A stretch of DNA of 63,911 bases from CAYFXE01 sp964347035 (lineage in GTDB: Bacteria; Acidobacteriota; Aminicenantia; Aminicenantales; Aminicenantaceae): assembly GCA_964347035.1 (NCBI GenBank), contig CAYFXE010000017.1:1-63911 (forward strand), written 5' to 3'. Made by a program: the position numbers and the translations under genes. Shown here piece by piece: positions 1 to 9,300 of this stretch. Each line of letters starts with the position of its first letter. Positions within the stretch are counted from its first letter, which is position 1. The notes beneath the pieces are model-generated. The model did not search any database. It was not told where the DNA came from and saw only the letters and a program-made list of their open reading frames with translations.

Positions 1-54
1 AATGGTCGCTTCATCCATCCCCAAATACCTTCCTATCACAGTTTTGGGGATGCT
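1..54. repeat. Dispersed repeat, family B, copy at window edge
   Basis: The reverse complement of these bases is close to 54240-54292: both carry TGATAGGAAGGTATTTGGGG followed by GAAGCGACCATT, with only a few differences over about 54 bases. A shorter relative lies at 54512-54530 in the orientation seen here, and a weaker one at 60541-60590. The repeat can be translated as a short peptide containing GMDEAT, so it may be a fragment of an old mobile-element gene, but I do not recognise the gene. The rest of 1-124 shows nothing further. Confidence 0.5.
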
Positions 55-124
55 TTCCATAGAAAACTTATATCAAGGCCATAAGGGATACGTCCATAAC
101 AAGGAGAGAAAAGAAGCCGCCAAC

Positions 125-2530
125 CTAATCCTTCTTTTTCTTACTAAATCGTTGGGCAAGGCCCAATAGAATATACAGGGGTCCATAGACGCCAGCCGCA
201 ACTGAAGTAAACCCGATGTTGCTCCCCTGGAGCAATCCCACCCAGAGTCCGAATTGATTGTCGGTAATAAGGTAAGTCCAGGTGGAGGAGGGGCCTCTGA
301 TCCCTTCCTTGTCCAGGTCGATTCTTTTATCTGATATGGGCAGGGATTGAAAGGTTTGAAGGATTGCATCCTCTATTTTCTGCTCTAATTTGTGAAATTC
401 GCTGTCAGCAATTTTGAGGAATTCTCCGATCGGAGACCGTCCTCCGACACTTGCCAGATGAATGCCTTCGCGGACATCGGCAATCACGGCCAGGTGCTCG
501 GCCCAGCATCGATCGATCTGGTAGAGTGTTATTTGCTTTTCTATTTTATTGACTTGATCTTGTCCCACCAGAGCCTCCAGCTGGGAATAGCGTTCAGGAG
601 CCTTTCCTTCGAGAAGGTTCAAATCCGATCCATCAAGGAGAATTTCTTGACGTCGGTGCTGGATCAATTCCCGTTGTTTTTCAGCAAGAACCGAATACTT
701 CCAGAGCGTTTTCCGGATTTCGAAATTCTGTCCTTCAATGATGCGCTGTCCTCTTGAAATTTCCCTCCTAACAAATGGATTCTCAATAGGGGCCCCCTGC
801 CACAGAGTCTGATATTTCTTGGGGAGGAGTTTTTTGACTCCATAACGTTTGATCAGATTATCCTCGAGGCTGATGAAGAACCGCGAGGATCCAGGATCGC
901 CCTGACGTCCGGCTCGTCCGCGTAGCTGATGGTCAATCCTCAGACTCTCATGCCGGTTAGTGCCGATGACATACAGGCCTCCGAGCCTCACAACTCTGTC
1001 TCGTTCTTGTTCTTTGTCACCCCCCAGCTTGATATCAGTTCCTCGACCTGCCATGTTGGTGGAGACGGTGACAGCCCCCGGTCGACCTGCCTGAGCTATG
1101 ATTTTTGCTTCTAGTTCGTCGTTTTTGGCATTGAGCACCTGGCAAAAAATGCCTTCACCCTTAAGAGCCGAGGCAAGATCTTCCGATTTTTCGACACTCG
1201 ATGTCCCGACAAGTATTGGCCTCTGGATGCCATGGTACCGTTTAATCTCTTCGATCAAGGCTTGCGATTTGGCTTTTTTGTTGGTGAAGACCGCATCTGG
1301 ATAATCTTTCCTAATACTGGGTTTATTGGGAGGAATGACAACGACATTCAAACTATAAAACTCGGAGAACTCGTCTGCGGCAGGTCGGGCTGTTGCCGTC
1401 ATCCCGCAGATTTTGGGGTAGAGCTGGAGGAAGTGCTGAAGTGTTATCGACCCAAGGATCGAACCTCCCGATCCTAAGCTGAGTTTTTCTTTGGCTTCGA
1501 CAGCCGCTTGAAGCCCATCTGGCCAGTGGCGGTCTTGGACAACCCGGCCCGTGAATTCGTCTACGATCTCGATTTTTCCTCTTCGGACGATGTAATCAAC
1601 ATCCCGATGAAGCAGAAACTCGGCATGAAGGGCTTGATTTAGCTTGGTCAGTAGATCAAGGTTCTCGGGAGCGTGAAGATTCGAGCATCCGAGTCTGTGT
1701 TCAACCCGGCTTAGGCCTGATTTTGTCAGATAGATGTTTCGCCTGCCTTCATCTGTCTCGAAGTCAAGGCCTTGCTTGAGGCCTTTGGCCATCTGAGCCA
1801 GATGACCGGGATCCGCCTTGGGTTTGTCGGCACTCCCAGCTATGACCAGGGGAATCCGGGCTTCATCGATCATGATGGAGTCTGCTTCATCGACGACGGC
1901 AAAATAGAAGTCTCGATGGACAAGGTTTTCTTTCCTGTAACAAAGATGATCCCGGAGATAATCGAACCCGGCTTCCTTGGCTGTCGCATAAGTGATGTCA
2001 GAGGCATAAGCTCTTTTCCTTTCGCTCGGAGACATGCCTTCCTGGATACAGCCCACTCTCAGGCCTAAAAACTCATAAATAGGTCCCATCCAGGCTGCAT
2101 CTCTTCGAGCGAGGTAATCATTGAAGGTAAGGACATGGACTCCTTTACCGGAAAGAGCATTCAAAAAAGCCGGGAATACGGCCGCCAGAGTTTTTCCCTC
2201 TCCGGTGTTCATCTCAGCCAGTTTGCCGTGGTGCATGACGATTCCTGCGATGACCTGGACATCAAAAGGCCGCAGCCCAATCGTCCGCCAGGCTGTCTCT
2301 CTTACAAGAGCGAAGGCCTCGACCAGTAAATCCTCCAAGTTGTTACCCTGTCGAGCTTGTTGAATCAGGCGGGTGGAGATATCCTTGAGTTCAGCATCCG
2401 AGGATTTTTCCAGGTCATACCTGTTTATTTTGGATATCAGCTTTTTGTATGGCTGAAGATCCAACTCGATCGGAATCCCGCGTAGTTTATTCCAAAGATG
2501 GTGCATCTTTTTCTTTGTAAGATTATTCAT
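125..2530 (-). CDS. secA: SecA-like preprotein translocase ATPase, with hydrophobic tail
   Basis: DEAD-type motor ATPase that pushes unfolded preproteins through SecYEG. The 801-residue protein has Walker A GEGKT at residues 110-114, the SecA signature VDEADS at 213-218 followed by IDEAR, the preprotein cross-linking region with DEFTGR, and helicase motifs TSSVEKSE, STNMAGRGTDI and QLRGRAGRQGD in the second nucleotide-binding domain. It lacks the C-terminal CxCxSG zinc motif of housekeeping SecA. In its place, residues about 760-793 are hydrophobic and are followed by a basic end (SKKKKD), which looks like a membrane anchor. It could be the only SecA or an accessory SecA2-type copy; the divergent ends favour the latter. 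The start is ATG at 2530. The upstream sequence runs into an assembly gap, so partner genes may be hidden there. Confidence 0.9.
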   Translation of the reverse strand: MNNLTKKKMHHLWNKLRGIPIELDLQPYKKLISKINRYDLEKSSDAELKDISTRLIQQARQGNNLEDLLVEAFALVRETAWRTIGLRPFDVQVIAGIVMHHGKLAEMNTGEGKTLAAVFPAFLNALSGKGVHVLTFNDYLARRDAAWMGPIYEFLGLRVGCIQEGMSPSERKRAYASDITYATAKEAGFDYLRDHLCYRKENLVHRDFYFAVVDEADSIMIDEARIPLVIAGSADKPKADPGHLAQMAKGLKQGLDFETDEGRRNIYLTKSGLSRVEHRLGCSNLHAPENLDLLTKLNQALHAEFLLHRDVDYIVRRGKIEIVDEFTGRVVQDRHWPDGLQAAVEAKEKLSLGSGGSILGSITLQHFLQLYPKICGMTATARPAADEFSEFYSLNVVVIPPNKPSIRKDYPDAVFTNKKAKSQALIEEIKRYHGIQRPILVGTSSVEKSEDLASALKGEGIFCQVLNAKNDELEAKIIAQAGRPGAVTVSTNMAGRGTDIKLGGDKEQERDRVVRLGGLYVIGTNRHESLRIDHQLRGRAGRQGDPGSSRFFISLEDNLIKRYGVKKLLPKKYQTLWQGAPIENPFVRREISRGQRIIEGQNFEIRKTLWKYSVLAEKQRELIQHRRQEILLDGSDLNLLEGKAPERYSQLEALVGQDQVNKIEKQITLYQIDRCWAEHLAVIADVREGIHLASVGGRSPIGEFLKIADSEFHKLEQKIEDAILQTFQSLPISDKRIDLDKEGIRGPSSTWTYLITDNQFGLWVGLLQGSNIGFTSVAAGVYGPLYILLGLAQRFSKKKKD

Positions 2531-2563
2531 GATTTCTTTCGAGTTATTAGAATTAACATAAGG

Positions 2564-2573
2564 NNNNNNNNNN
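2564..2573. other. Assembly gap (10 N)
   Basis: A fixed run of ten Ns, the usual placeholder for a scaffold join of unknown length. It lies 33 bases upstream of the SecA start, so the promoter or an upstream gene may be missing. Confidence 0.95.
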
Positions 2574-2589
2574 TATATCGGAGGGAAAT

Positions 2590-2775
2590 TTATAAGGGTG
2601 GGCTTCGAAGGACAGAGGAACTAAAGATATATAAGGGTCTTGACGAAATGAGCGGAAAAAATTTCCTGAAGAAGAAGTACAGCAGAAAATAAAAGAGAAT
2701 GGGCAGGAACAAAAGCAAAGGAGGAAAAAACAGCCCTAGGATTGAGAGAAGTGAGAGGAGAAACACATTGGCCAT
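2590..2775 (-). CDS. Possible small membrane protein
   Basis: An open frame of about 61 codons from an ATG at 2775, preceded on the minus strand by GAGGTG about 11 bases away. The product would be very hydrophobic (LLSLLSILGLFF followed by LLFLPILFYFLLYFFF) with a basic end. It lies upstream of secA on the same strand, across the assembly gap. The DNA is purine-rich on the plus strand, which by itself would give a leucine/phenylalanine-rich minus-strand translation, so this may be chance. I recognise no family. Confidence 0.25.
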   Translation of the reverse strand: MANVFLLSLLSILGLFFPPLLLFLPILFYFLLYFFFRKFFPLISSRPLYIFSSSVLRSPPL

Positions 2776-2851
2776 TTCGTCTAAAGCACCTCGTCTTGAG
2801 ATGGTAATATAAGGTGCACACTGCTCTCTGTCAATCTTCTCCAAAACCGAT

Positions 2852-3003
2852 TAGGGTCAGACTTTGAAAACTTGAATTCTTTTTTGTTTCGTTCCATTGG
2901 GGTCATCCATTGGGGTCAGACTTTGAAAAGTTGAGTTATTTTCACAGACATGATTTGATGCACCGAAATTAAAAATTATTCAAGTTTTCAAAGTCTGACT
3001 CCA
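2852..3003. repeat. MITE-like element with 25-bp inverted ends
   Basis: The left end, AGGGTCAGACTTTGAAAAC at 2853-2877, and the right end at 2978-3002 are near-perfect inverted copies. A further direct copy of GGGGTCAGACTTTGAAAA lies inside at 2913-2930. No open reading frame fits between the ends. Sequences beginning GGGGTCAG recur at 40978, 54369 and 63840 and, inverted, at 38118, so this is one of a family of non-coding mobile-element remnants. The rest of 2574-3146 holds no convincing gene apart from the doubtful small frame at 2590-2775. Confidence 0.65.
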
Positions 3004-3042
3004 ACTTTGCGAAGCGGTTCCCCCTCCAGGTTAACTAAGCCA

Positions 3043-3069
3043 TTGTAATTTTAGAATGTTTTATATAAT
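3043..3069 (+). promoter_or_regulatory. Possible sigma70 promoter for the DUF937 gene
   Basis: TTGTAA (3043-3048) and a perfect TATAAT (3064-3069), separated by 15 bases, which is short of the ideal 17. It lies about 80 bases before the ATG at 3147. Confidence 0.4.
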
Positions 3070-3146
3070 CTATATGCTTGCTTTGATTTAAAACATAGAT
3101 TAGACACAAAGATCATTAACAAACAAGACTATAAGGAGATGGATCA

Positions 3147-3734
3147 ATGGCTAATTTTATCGAAGAATTCATGCAGTCTTTCGGTCCTGAAGTCAGCCGG
3201 GAAATGTCTTCCAACCTCGGGATGAGCCGGAAGACGGCTAATCAGGTTGTGCCGGAAGTCATCCCCCTGATTCTGGGTGGGTTAAAGCGCCAGATGGAGA
3301 CACGGGGAGGCGCAGATCGAGCCAATCATATCTTGAATAAGTACGGAAGTCCTGATGTCCTCGGCCGAATCAGGGATGAATTTGCCTCGCGGGCAAGGGA
3401 TGAGAATCCTGATCCGCGCTTAGGTGGGCTGCTCGGAGAAGCTGGAGTTGAGGCCTCCAACATGATGGCCAAACAACACAAGCTGGACAGCAGCTTAGCT
3501 ATGAAAATCATCCCGATGCTCACTCCGATCATCCTCGGTGCTTTAACGAATAAGAGGGATAATGGAGGGGCAGGGGCCAGCGGAATTGCTGCTCTGATCG
3601 ACCAGGATGGTGATGGCAGTATCCTGGATGATGTAGCTGGATTTCTCGTCCAGGGCTTGGCTGGCTCTGGCCGGCAAAGGGGTGGTGGTCTGTTGGGAAA
3701 CTTGCTGGGCAGTTTGTTCGGGAGAAAACGCTAG
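3147..3734 (+). CDS. DUF937 family protein
   Basis: A 195-residue soluble protein of the DUF937 type. The family shows a helical N-terminal half with paired PEVIPLILGGL and KIIPMLTPIILGAL segments (residues about 37-47 and 120-133) and a glycine-rich end. Here an acidic DQDGDGS loop, reminiscent of a calcium-binding loop, precedes a C-terminal LLGNLLGSLFG tail. AAGGAG lies 8 bases before the ATG and gives a confident start. No catalytic residues are evident and the function of the family is not established. The damaged HtpX gene follows 59 bases downstream on the same strand. Confidence 0.8.
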   Translation: MANFIEEFMQSFGPEVSREMSSNLGMSRKTANQVVPEVIPLILGGLKRQMETRGGADRANHILNKYGSPDVLGRIRDEFASRARDENPDPRLGGLLGEAGVEASNMMAKQHKLDSSLAMKIIPMLTPIILGALTNKRDNGGAGASGIAALIDQDGDGSILDDVAGFLVQGLAGSGRQRGGGLLGNLLGSLFGRKR

Positions 3735-3793
3735 GAGAGAAAAGCTCCTGACAGGGAGTCACTATAAAAAGTCGAATCCGAACAACATTTTGG

Positions 3794-4471
3794 ATGGCCG
3801 TCTTAACCGTCCTTTTTGTTTGGGTGGGATGGAGCGTCGGTGGTAAACAGGGGGCTGTCATTGCCTTTGCCATAGCCGCCTTGATGAATTTCGGGGCTTA
3901 CTGGTTTTCCGATAAACTGGTCCTCCGGCGTTACCGTGCTCACGAAGTCCATCCAGAAGACAATTCGCGGCTTTACCAGATCGTATCTTCCCTGGCCACC
4001 AAAGCCAACCTTCCCATGCCTAAGGTTTTCATCGTCCCCGAGGCCAATCCCAATGCTTTTGCCACCGGCCGTAATCCAAAGCACGCTGCTGTGGCCGCAA
4101 CACAGGGCATCCTTGAGCTCTTGGATGATGACGAATTGGTAGGCGTGATGGCCCACGAACTAACCCATGTCAAGAATAAAGACACTCTAACCAGCACGAT
4201 CGCGGCGACTTTTGCCGGAGCGATCGCCCTACTCGCCCAGATCGCGCGGTTTGGGATGGTGAGGGACTCTCGCCGGCGGCAGAATCCTTTAATGGCCCTG
4301 GTTGTCATCATCGGCGCACCTGTGGCCGCGGTTCTCATCCGGGCTCTCATATCTCGGATTCGAGAGTATGCGGCTGACAGGGGAGGAGCGGATCCTTCGG
4401 TTGAAGACGATCGCCCAGCAGATGGGACAGATCTAGAATTTTCCCAAGATACTCAAAGACATGTACCGTAA
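3794..4471 (+). CDS. htpX: HtpX-type M48 membrane zinc protease, damaged at both ends
   Basis: Membrane metalloprotease of the heat-shock HtpX family, which degrades misfolded membrane proteins. The zinc site HELTH is at residues 121-125, the later Glu ligand lies in REYAADRGG (E191), and there are hydrophobic segments at about 4-38 and 135-190. HtpX is normally about 280-290 residues and this frame gives 225. After RGGA the sequence stops resembling HtpX and ends in an unrelated tail. At the front, the first ten family residues are present upstream in frame (KSRIRTTFW), but the matching initiation codon at 3764 reads ATA, preceded by AGGGAG, and a TGA stop lies in frame at 3749. I see a pseudogene or an assembly error; initiation at the internal ATG 3794 would still give a truncated protein. 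Confidence 0.75.
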   Translation: MAVLTVLFVWVGWSVGGKQGAVIAFAIAALMNFGAYWFSDKLVLRRYRAHEVHPEDNSRLYQIVSSLATKANLPMPKVFIVPEANPNAFATGRNPKHAAVAATQGILELLDDDELVGVMAHELTHVKNKDTLTSTIAATFAGAIALLAQIARFGMVRDSRRRQNPLMALVVIIGAPVAAVLIRALISRIREYAADRGGADPSVEDDRPADGTDLEFSQDTQRHVP

Positions 4472-4728
4472 AAAGAACATCCACGTCCTGGAGTAGCCTA
4501 ATTAAAGGTTGGATTAGGATGAAGCCTGGCTTTCCTTTAACAAGCCCAATTCAATGTAACCTTTGTTCAACAATTTGATTAAATTTATTCTTTTCGGAGA
4601 GACCTCCACTCTTTCGCAAAAAAATACTCTGAGATCTCCGACTAAAAATATTAGAATCTCTACCTGATGTCCCGGTTGAGTTTTTACAGAAATCTTTTTA
4701 TTGGTTCTGTCTAAAATAAAAAACATCA
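4472..4728. other. Intergenic stretch with a doubtful antisense ORF
   Basis: The 316 bases between htpX and the papain-like protease are AT-rich. On the minus strand 4514-4729 could encode 71 residues (contains VEILIFLVGDLRVFFCERVEV), but there is no clear ribosome site and its start overlaps the promoter proposed for the next gene. I recognise no family. Confidence 0.25.
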
Positions 4729-4757
4729 TTGACTTTTCTGATTGATCATCATAAATT
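4729..4757 (+). promoter_or_regulatory. Probable sigma70 promoter for the C1A protease gene
   Basis: TTGACT (4729-4734) and TAAATT (4752-4757), separated by 17 bases, 30 bases before the ATG at 4788. Confidence 0.55.
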
Positions 4758-4787
4758 TCTTCCAGAAAACACTGAAGAGGTCGATTA

Positions 4788-6257
4788 ATGAGAATAGGAA
4801 AAAGGGGAAAAAACCGTTATGTCGAGTTTAAGTTTTTAGCCGTTTTTTTCTTGTTGATTACGGCGGGTACATTAATCTTTTTTATCTCAGCAAATTCTAA
4901 AGATGAACCCCAGCCCGTTGCAGCTCCCTTAAGCAAAGAGTTTTTAAAGTATATTGAGATGCAGAAACAAGGCTGGCTCTGGCCAATGTACACAGCCGAT
5001 GGCTACCCACTCGGACACATACCCCATCCTGTGGATGTTGATTATTGTGAAGAAGCTATTGAGGAAAGCATAGAACCAATCGGTTTCCTTCCAGCTTCCT
5101 ATGACCTGCGCACTAAAAACAAACTCACAAATGTAAAGGACCAGGGATCATGTGGTTCATGCTGGGCATTCGCGATTATGGCAGGTCTTGAATCCAGTCT
5201 TTTGACTCAGGAGGTATGGGATCTTTCTGAGATGGATCTTATCACAAAGCATGGATTTAAAATGGGGCCATGTGATGGCGGCGGTTTATATATGGCGATG
5301 GCTTATTTGGCGAGATGGGCTGGGCCATTTAATGAATCGGATGTGCCTTACATATATACTGCAGATAAGCAGGCACAAGAAATAAAGCATGTTCAGAATG
5401 TCATCTTTATTCCAGAGAAAAAAAAGCCGCTCGATAACAAAAAAATCAAAAAGGCGATCATGAAATATGGCGTGGTTTATGTCTGTATGTATTATGATTC
5501 AAGTAAATATAATCCGACCTACTGTGCTTTTTACAATAAAGACATTGAAGAAGGAGCCCATTGTGTCTGTATTGTCGGCTGGGACGATGCATTCGATAAG
5601 AATAATTTTCTCGAAATTCCCCCTGGAAATGGGGCATTTTTAGTCAGAAATTCCTGGGGAACCGATTATGGTGATGGCGGATATTTTTATGTCTCTTATT
5701 ATGATGAGTATTTTGCCAAGCGTGGCTTTAGTGCCGCCTTTGAGAGGCCTGAATCTCCAAATAATTATAAAGAAATATATGAATATGATCCCTCGGGTTG
5801 TACTCAAACTTATGGCTATTACAAGACAAAGGCCTGGTTTGCCAATATCTTTAGTGCCAAATCAAATAGTTCCTTAGCAGCTGTGAGTTTTTATGCCCTA
5901 GGATTGAAAAATAACTACACAGTTTATATCTATACAAATGTTGACAAGGACAAGCCAAGGAGTGGATCTCTGGCAATAACAAAGAAGGGCAAGTTTCAGT
6001 CTCCTGGGTACTATACGATTCCCATCGGGAGTGTCCCTCTAACAAAGGGGAAAAAATTTTCTGTCGTGGTGGAACTTACCACAAAGGGATGGAATTATCC
6101 GATTCCTCTTGAATACCCGATCTCAGGTTATACAAAAAAGGTCAAAGGAAAGAAAAATCAGAGTTTCGTAAGTTCTGATGGTAATTCATGGGCAGATATC
6201 GTTAAGGATTATAAAATTAAGAAGACCAACGTTTGCCTCAAGGCCTTTACTAAATAA
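4788..6257 (+). CDS. Exported papain-family (C1A) cysteine protease with C-terminal lectin-like domain
   Basis: Secreted or membrane-anchored cysteine endopeptidase. Residues about 15-34 form a signal or anchor helix after a basic start. The catalytic set is complete: Q119 and C125 in GSCGSCWAF, H258 in EGAHCV, and N288 in VRNSWG. After the peptidase domain (about 100-325), residues about 335-489 form a beta-rich domain with the pattern of the lectin-like domain found after bacterial C1 proteases (AVSFYAL, YTVYIYTNV, KKFSVVVEL). There is no long propeptide; a segment of about 50 residues lies between the membrane helix and the peptidase. A promoter lies just upstream. The next gene starts about 100 bases downstream with its own promoter, so this is probably transcribed alone. 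Local base composition is more AT-rich than in the neighbours. Confidence 0.88.
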   Translation: MRIGKRGKNRYVEFKFLAVFFLLITAGTLIFFISANSKDEPQPVAAPLSKEFLKYIEMQKQGWLWPMYTADGYPLGHIPHPVDVDYCEEAIEESIEPIGFLPASYDLRTKNKLTNVKDQGSCGSCWAFAIMAGLESSLLTQEVWDLSEMDLITKHGFKMGPCDGGGLYMAMAYLARWAGPFNESDVPYIYTADKQAQEIKHVQNVIFIPEKKKPLDNKKIKKAIMKYGVVYVCMYYDSSKYNPTYCAFYNKDIEEGAHCVCIVGWDDAFDKNNFLEIPPGNGAFLVRNSWGTDYGDGGYFYVSYYDEYFAKRGFSAAFERPESPNNYKEIYEYDPSGCTQTYGYYKTKAWFANIFSAKSNSSLAAVSFYALGLKNNYTVYIYTNVDKDKPRSGSLAITKKGKFQSPGYYTIPIGSVPLTKGKKFSVVVELTTKGWNYPIPLEYPISGYTKKVKGKKNQSFVSSDGNSWADIVKDYKIKKTNVCLKAFTK

Positions 6258-6305
6258 TGAGTTCACAGTCCATACCCCGCATCAAATAAAGACTTCAAAA
6301 TCAAT

Positions 6306-6334
6306 TTGACTCTGCTCTTTTTTATTGATATTCT
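6306..6334 (+). promoter_or_regulatory. Sigma70 promoter for the kinase-ATPase gene
   Basis: TTGACT (6306-6311) and TATTCT (6329-6334) with a 17-base spacer. The start codon is 28 bases downstream of the -10 box. Confidence 0.6.
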
Positions 6335-6361
6335 TGCCCCGAATTAGTCAGGAGGGATAAA

Positions 6362-9300
6362 TTGGCATCAAAATGCCCGGAGTGTCATTCTGACAACCCC
6401 GAGACTTCCCGGTTTTGTTCCGAATGTGGAACCCAGCTAGGTCTATCCAAAGATGTTCCTGTTTCTCATACAAAAACCCTCAAAGTCCCTGCACAAGAAT
6501 TGAAAAAGGACAGCATTTTTGCCGGAAGATACGTGATACTCGAAGAGTTAGGAAGAGGAGGGATGGGAAGAGTCTACAAGGTCCTGGATAAAGAAATAAA
6601 CGAAGATGTGGCCCTTAAGCTTTTAAGCCCTGAGATCGCCTCTGATGAGATGACGATCGAACGCTTCCGGAATGAGATAAAGTTTGCTCGAAAAGTGACT
6701 CACAAGAATGTCTGTCGGATGCATGACCTGAATAAAGCAGAAGATACCTACTTCATCACCATGGAATACGTGGCCGGTGAGGATTTAAAGAGCTTGATAA
6801 AAAGAATAGGCCAGTTTTCAGAAGGGAAAGCGATAGCCCTAGCCAAGCAGGTCTGTGAAGGCTTAGCTGAAGCCCATAGGTTAGGGGTTGTACATCGTGA
6901 TCTAAAACCCCAGAACATCATGATCGACAAGCAGGGAAATGCCCATATCATGGATTTTGGGATAGCGCGTTCTCTGGAGGTGAAAGGGCTCACCGAAGCG
7001 GGGATGCTGATCGGGACTCCAGATTACATGTCTCCCGAACAGGCTGAGGGCGAAGAGGTCGATCACCGGTCTGATATCTATTCGTTAGGTGTTGTGCTCT
7101 ACGAAATGGTCACCGGGAAGGTTCCTTTTGAGGGGAAAACAGCCGTAAGTATAGCCATGAAACACAAATCTGAGATTCCCATAGCTCCAAAGGAATTGAG
7201 CAGTCAGATATCAGAAGAAATAAATGCCGTCATTTTGAGATGCATGGAGAAGGACAGAGAGAATCGATTTCAGACAATCGAGGAACTTCTTGCTGAATTA
7301 AAGGCTGTAGAAGAAGGTTTATCCACTGTCATTTCTCTCCCTCAGCCTCACGTTCCCGCTTTTCTTGTCGAGGGTGCCGTAGAGGTTGAGGTGAGAAAAC
7401 CGGTTTTTGTAGCCCGAACGAAGGAGCTAGAACGCCTCAATAATTTATTAGAAAAGGCCATCACCGGCAGGGGGCAGGTGATATTCATCACAGGCGAGGC
7501 AGGCAGCGGCAAGACAGCCCTCATCCAGGAGTTTGCAAGACAAGCTCAGGAAGCACATCCTGAGCTGGTCGTAGCCAGTGGAAAATGCAATGCCCAGACG
7601 GGAATCGGCGATCCGTATCTTCCTTTTATCGAGATGTTGACACTTCTTACCGGAGATGTGGAAGCAAAGTGGACGGCTGGCCTTGTCACTCGAGACCATG
7701 CCACACGCCTTTGGAATCTTCTTCCTCTCTCTGTTAAATCCATACTGGATAATGGTCGTGATCTGATTAACACCTTTGTCCCAGGACAGGCTCTCCTTTC
7801 CCGCAGTGAGATGTGTGCCTCAGGACCGGCAAATTGGGTTGTCAGTTTGAAGAATCTTGTGGAGCGAAAGAACGCTTTACCAGCCTATTCCCAGCTCCAG
7901 CAGAGCAGCCTTTTCGAACAGTACATGCGCGTGCTCCAAAGATTGGCCCAAGAAAAGCCGCTGCTCTTGGTCCTGGATGACCTCCAGTGGATGGATGCGG
8001 GTTCAGCCAGCCTGCTGTTCCATCTGGGCCGCCGGATACAGGGAAGTCGTATTGTCGTCATCGGAGCCTTCCGTCCCGGCGAGCTAACTCTGGGTCGCGG
8101 TGAAGAGCGCCATCCTCTCGATCCAGTGATTCATGAGTTTAAACGGGACTTCGGAGACATCGAGGTGGAAGTTGGAACAACCGAAGGTCGACAGTTTATA
8201 GATGATTTTATCGATACTGAACCGAACCAGTTGGGAGACACATTCCGAGACACTCTCTACATGCAGACAAAAGGACACCCTCTGTTCACCGTTGAGCTGC
8301 TCAGGGATATGCAAGAAAGGGAGGTTTTAGTTAAAGATGAGAAAAACCAGTGGGTTGAGGGGCCTGAGTTGAACTGGGAAGCCCTTCCTGCCCGGGTGGA
8401 TGCGGTTGTCGAGGAGCGTATCAGCCGGCTGACAGATAAGCTCCGTGATATCCTAACCCTGGCCAGCGTGGAGGGAGAAGAGTTCACAGCTGAAGTCATT
8501 GCCCGCTTAAAAGATACCGAAGTTCGAGAATTGGTCAGACTCTTAAGCAGCGAACTGGATAAACGCCATCATCTGGTTTCAGCCAAAGGCATCCGACATC
8601 TGGAGAAACAACGCCTCTCTCTTTATCTGTTCCAGCATATTTTGTTCCAGCGTTATCTGTATAACAGCCTGGATGAGGTGGAAAGAGCGCATCTTCATGA
8701 AGAAGTCGGGAATATCCTGGAGACTCTTTACGGCGATCAGACTGAGGAAATATCTGTCCAACTGGCCAGGCATTTCCTCGAGTCAGGAGTCGTTCCCAAA
8801 GCCGTTAAATATCTCCATAATGCCGGAAACAAGGCTATCCGCCTTTCAGCCAGCCAAGAAGCTCTTTCCCATCTGTCTAAAGCTTTCGAACTCCTGAAAA
8901 CCCTGCCCGAGACTCCTGATAGGAATCAAACAGAACTGGCCATTTTACTCGCTCTCGCGATTCCTTTTCAACATATTAAGGGATTGGGAGCACCGGAAGT
9001 GGGTCAAGCGATCGACCGAGCTCATAAACTCTGTCAGAAGATAGGAAAAACTCCCCAGCTCTTTACGGCGAAGTCTTTTCTGACCATGTTTCATGAGGTT
9101 CGGGCAGAATACAGGAAAGCTATCGAAATCTCAGAACAAGTGAAAAAATTAGCTGATCAGGTTGAAGATCCGATATTTTCTGCCATTTTTAATTTTCTCC
9201 GAATATGGCCTCTGCTTAATGTAGGAGAATTTACCCAAGCTTATGAAGAATCTCAACAGAATTTGGATATCTATGATGCGGATAAACATGGATACCTGGC

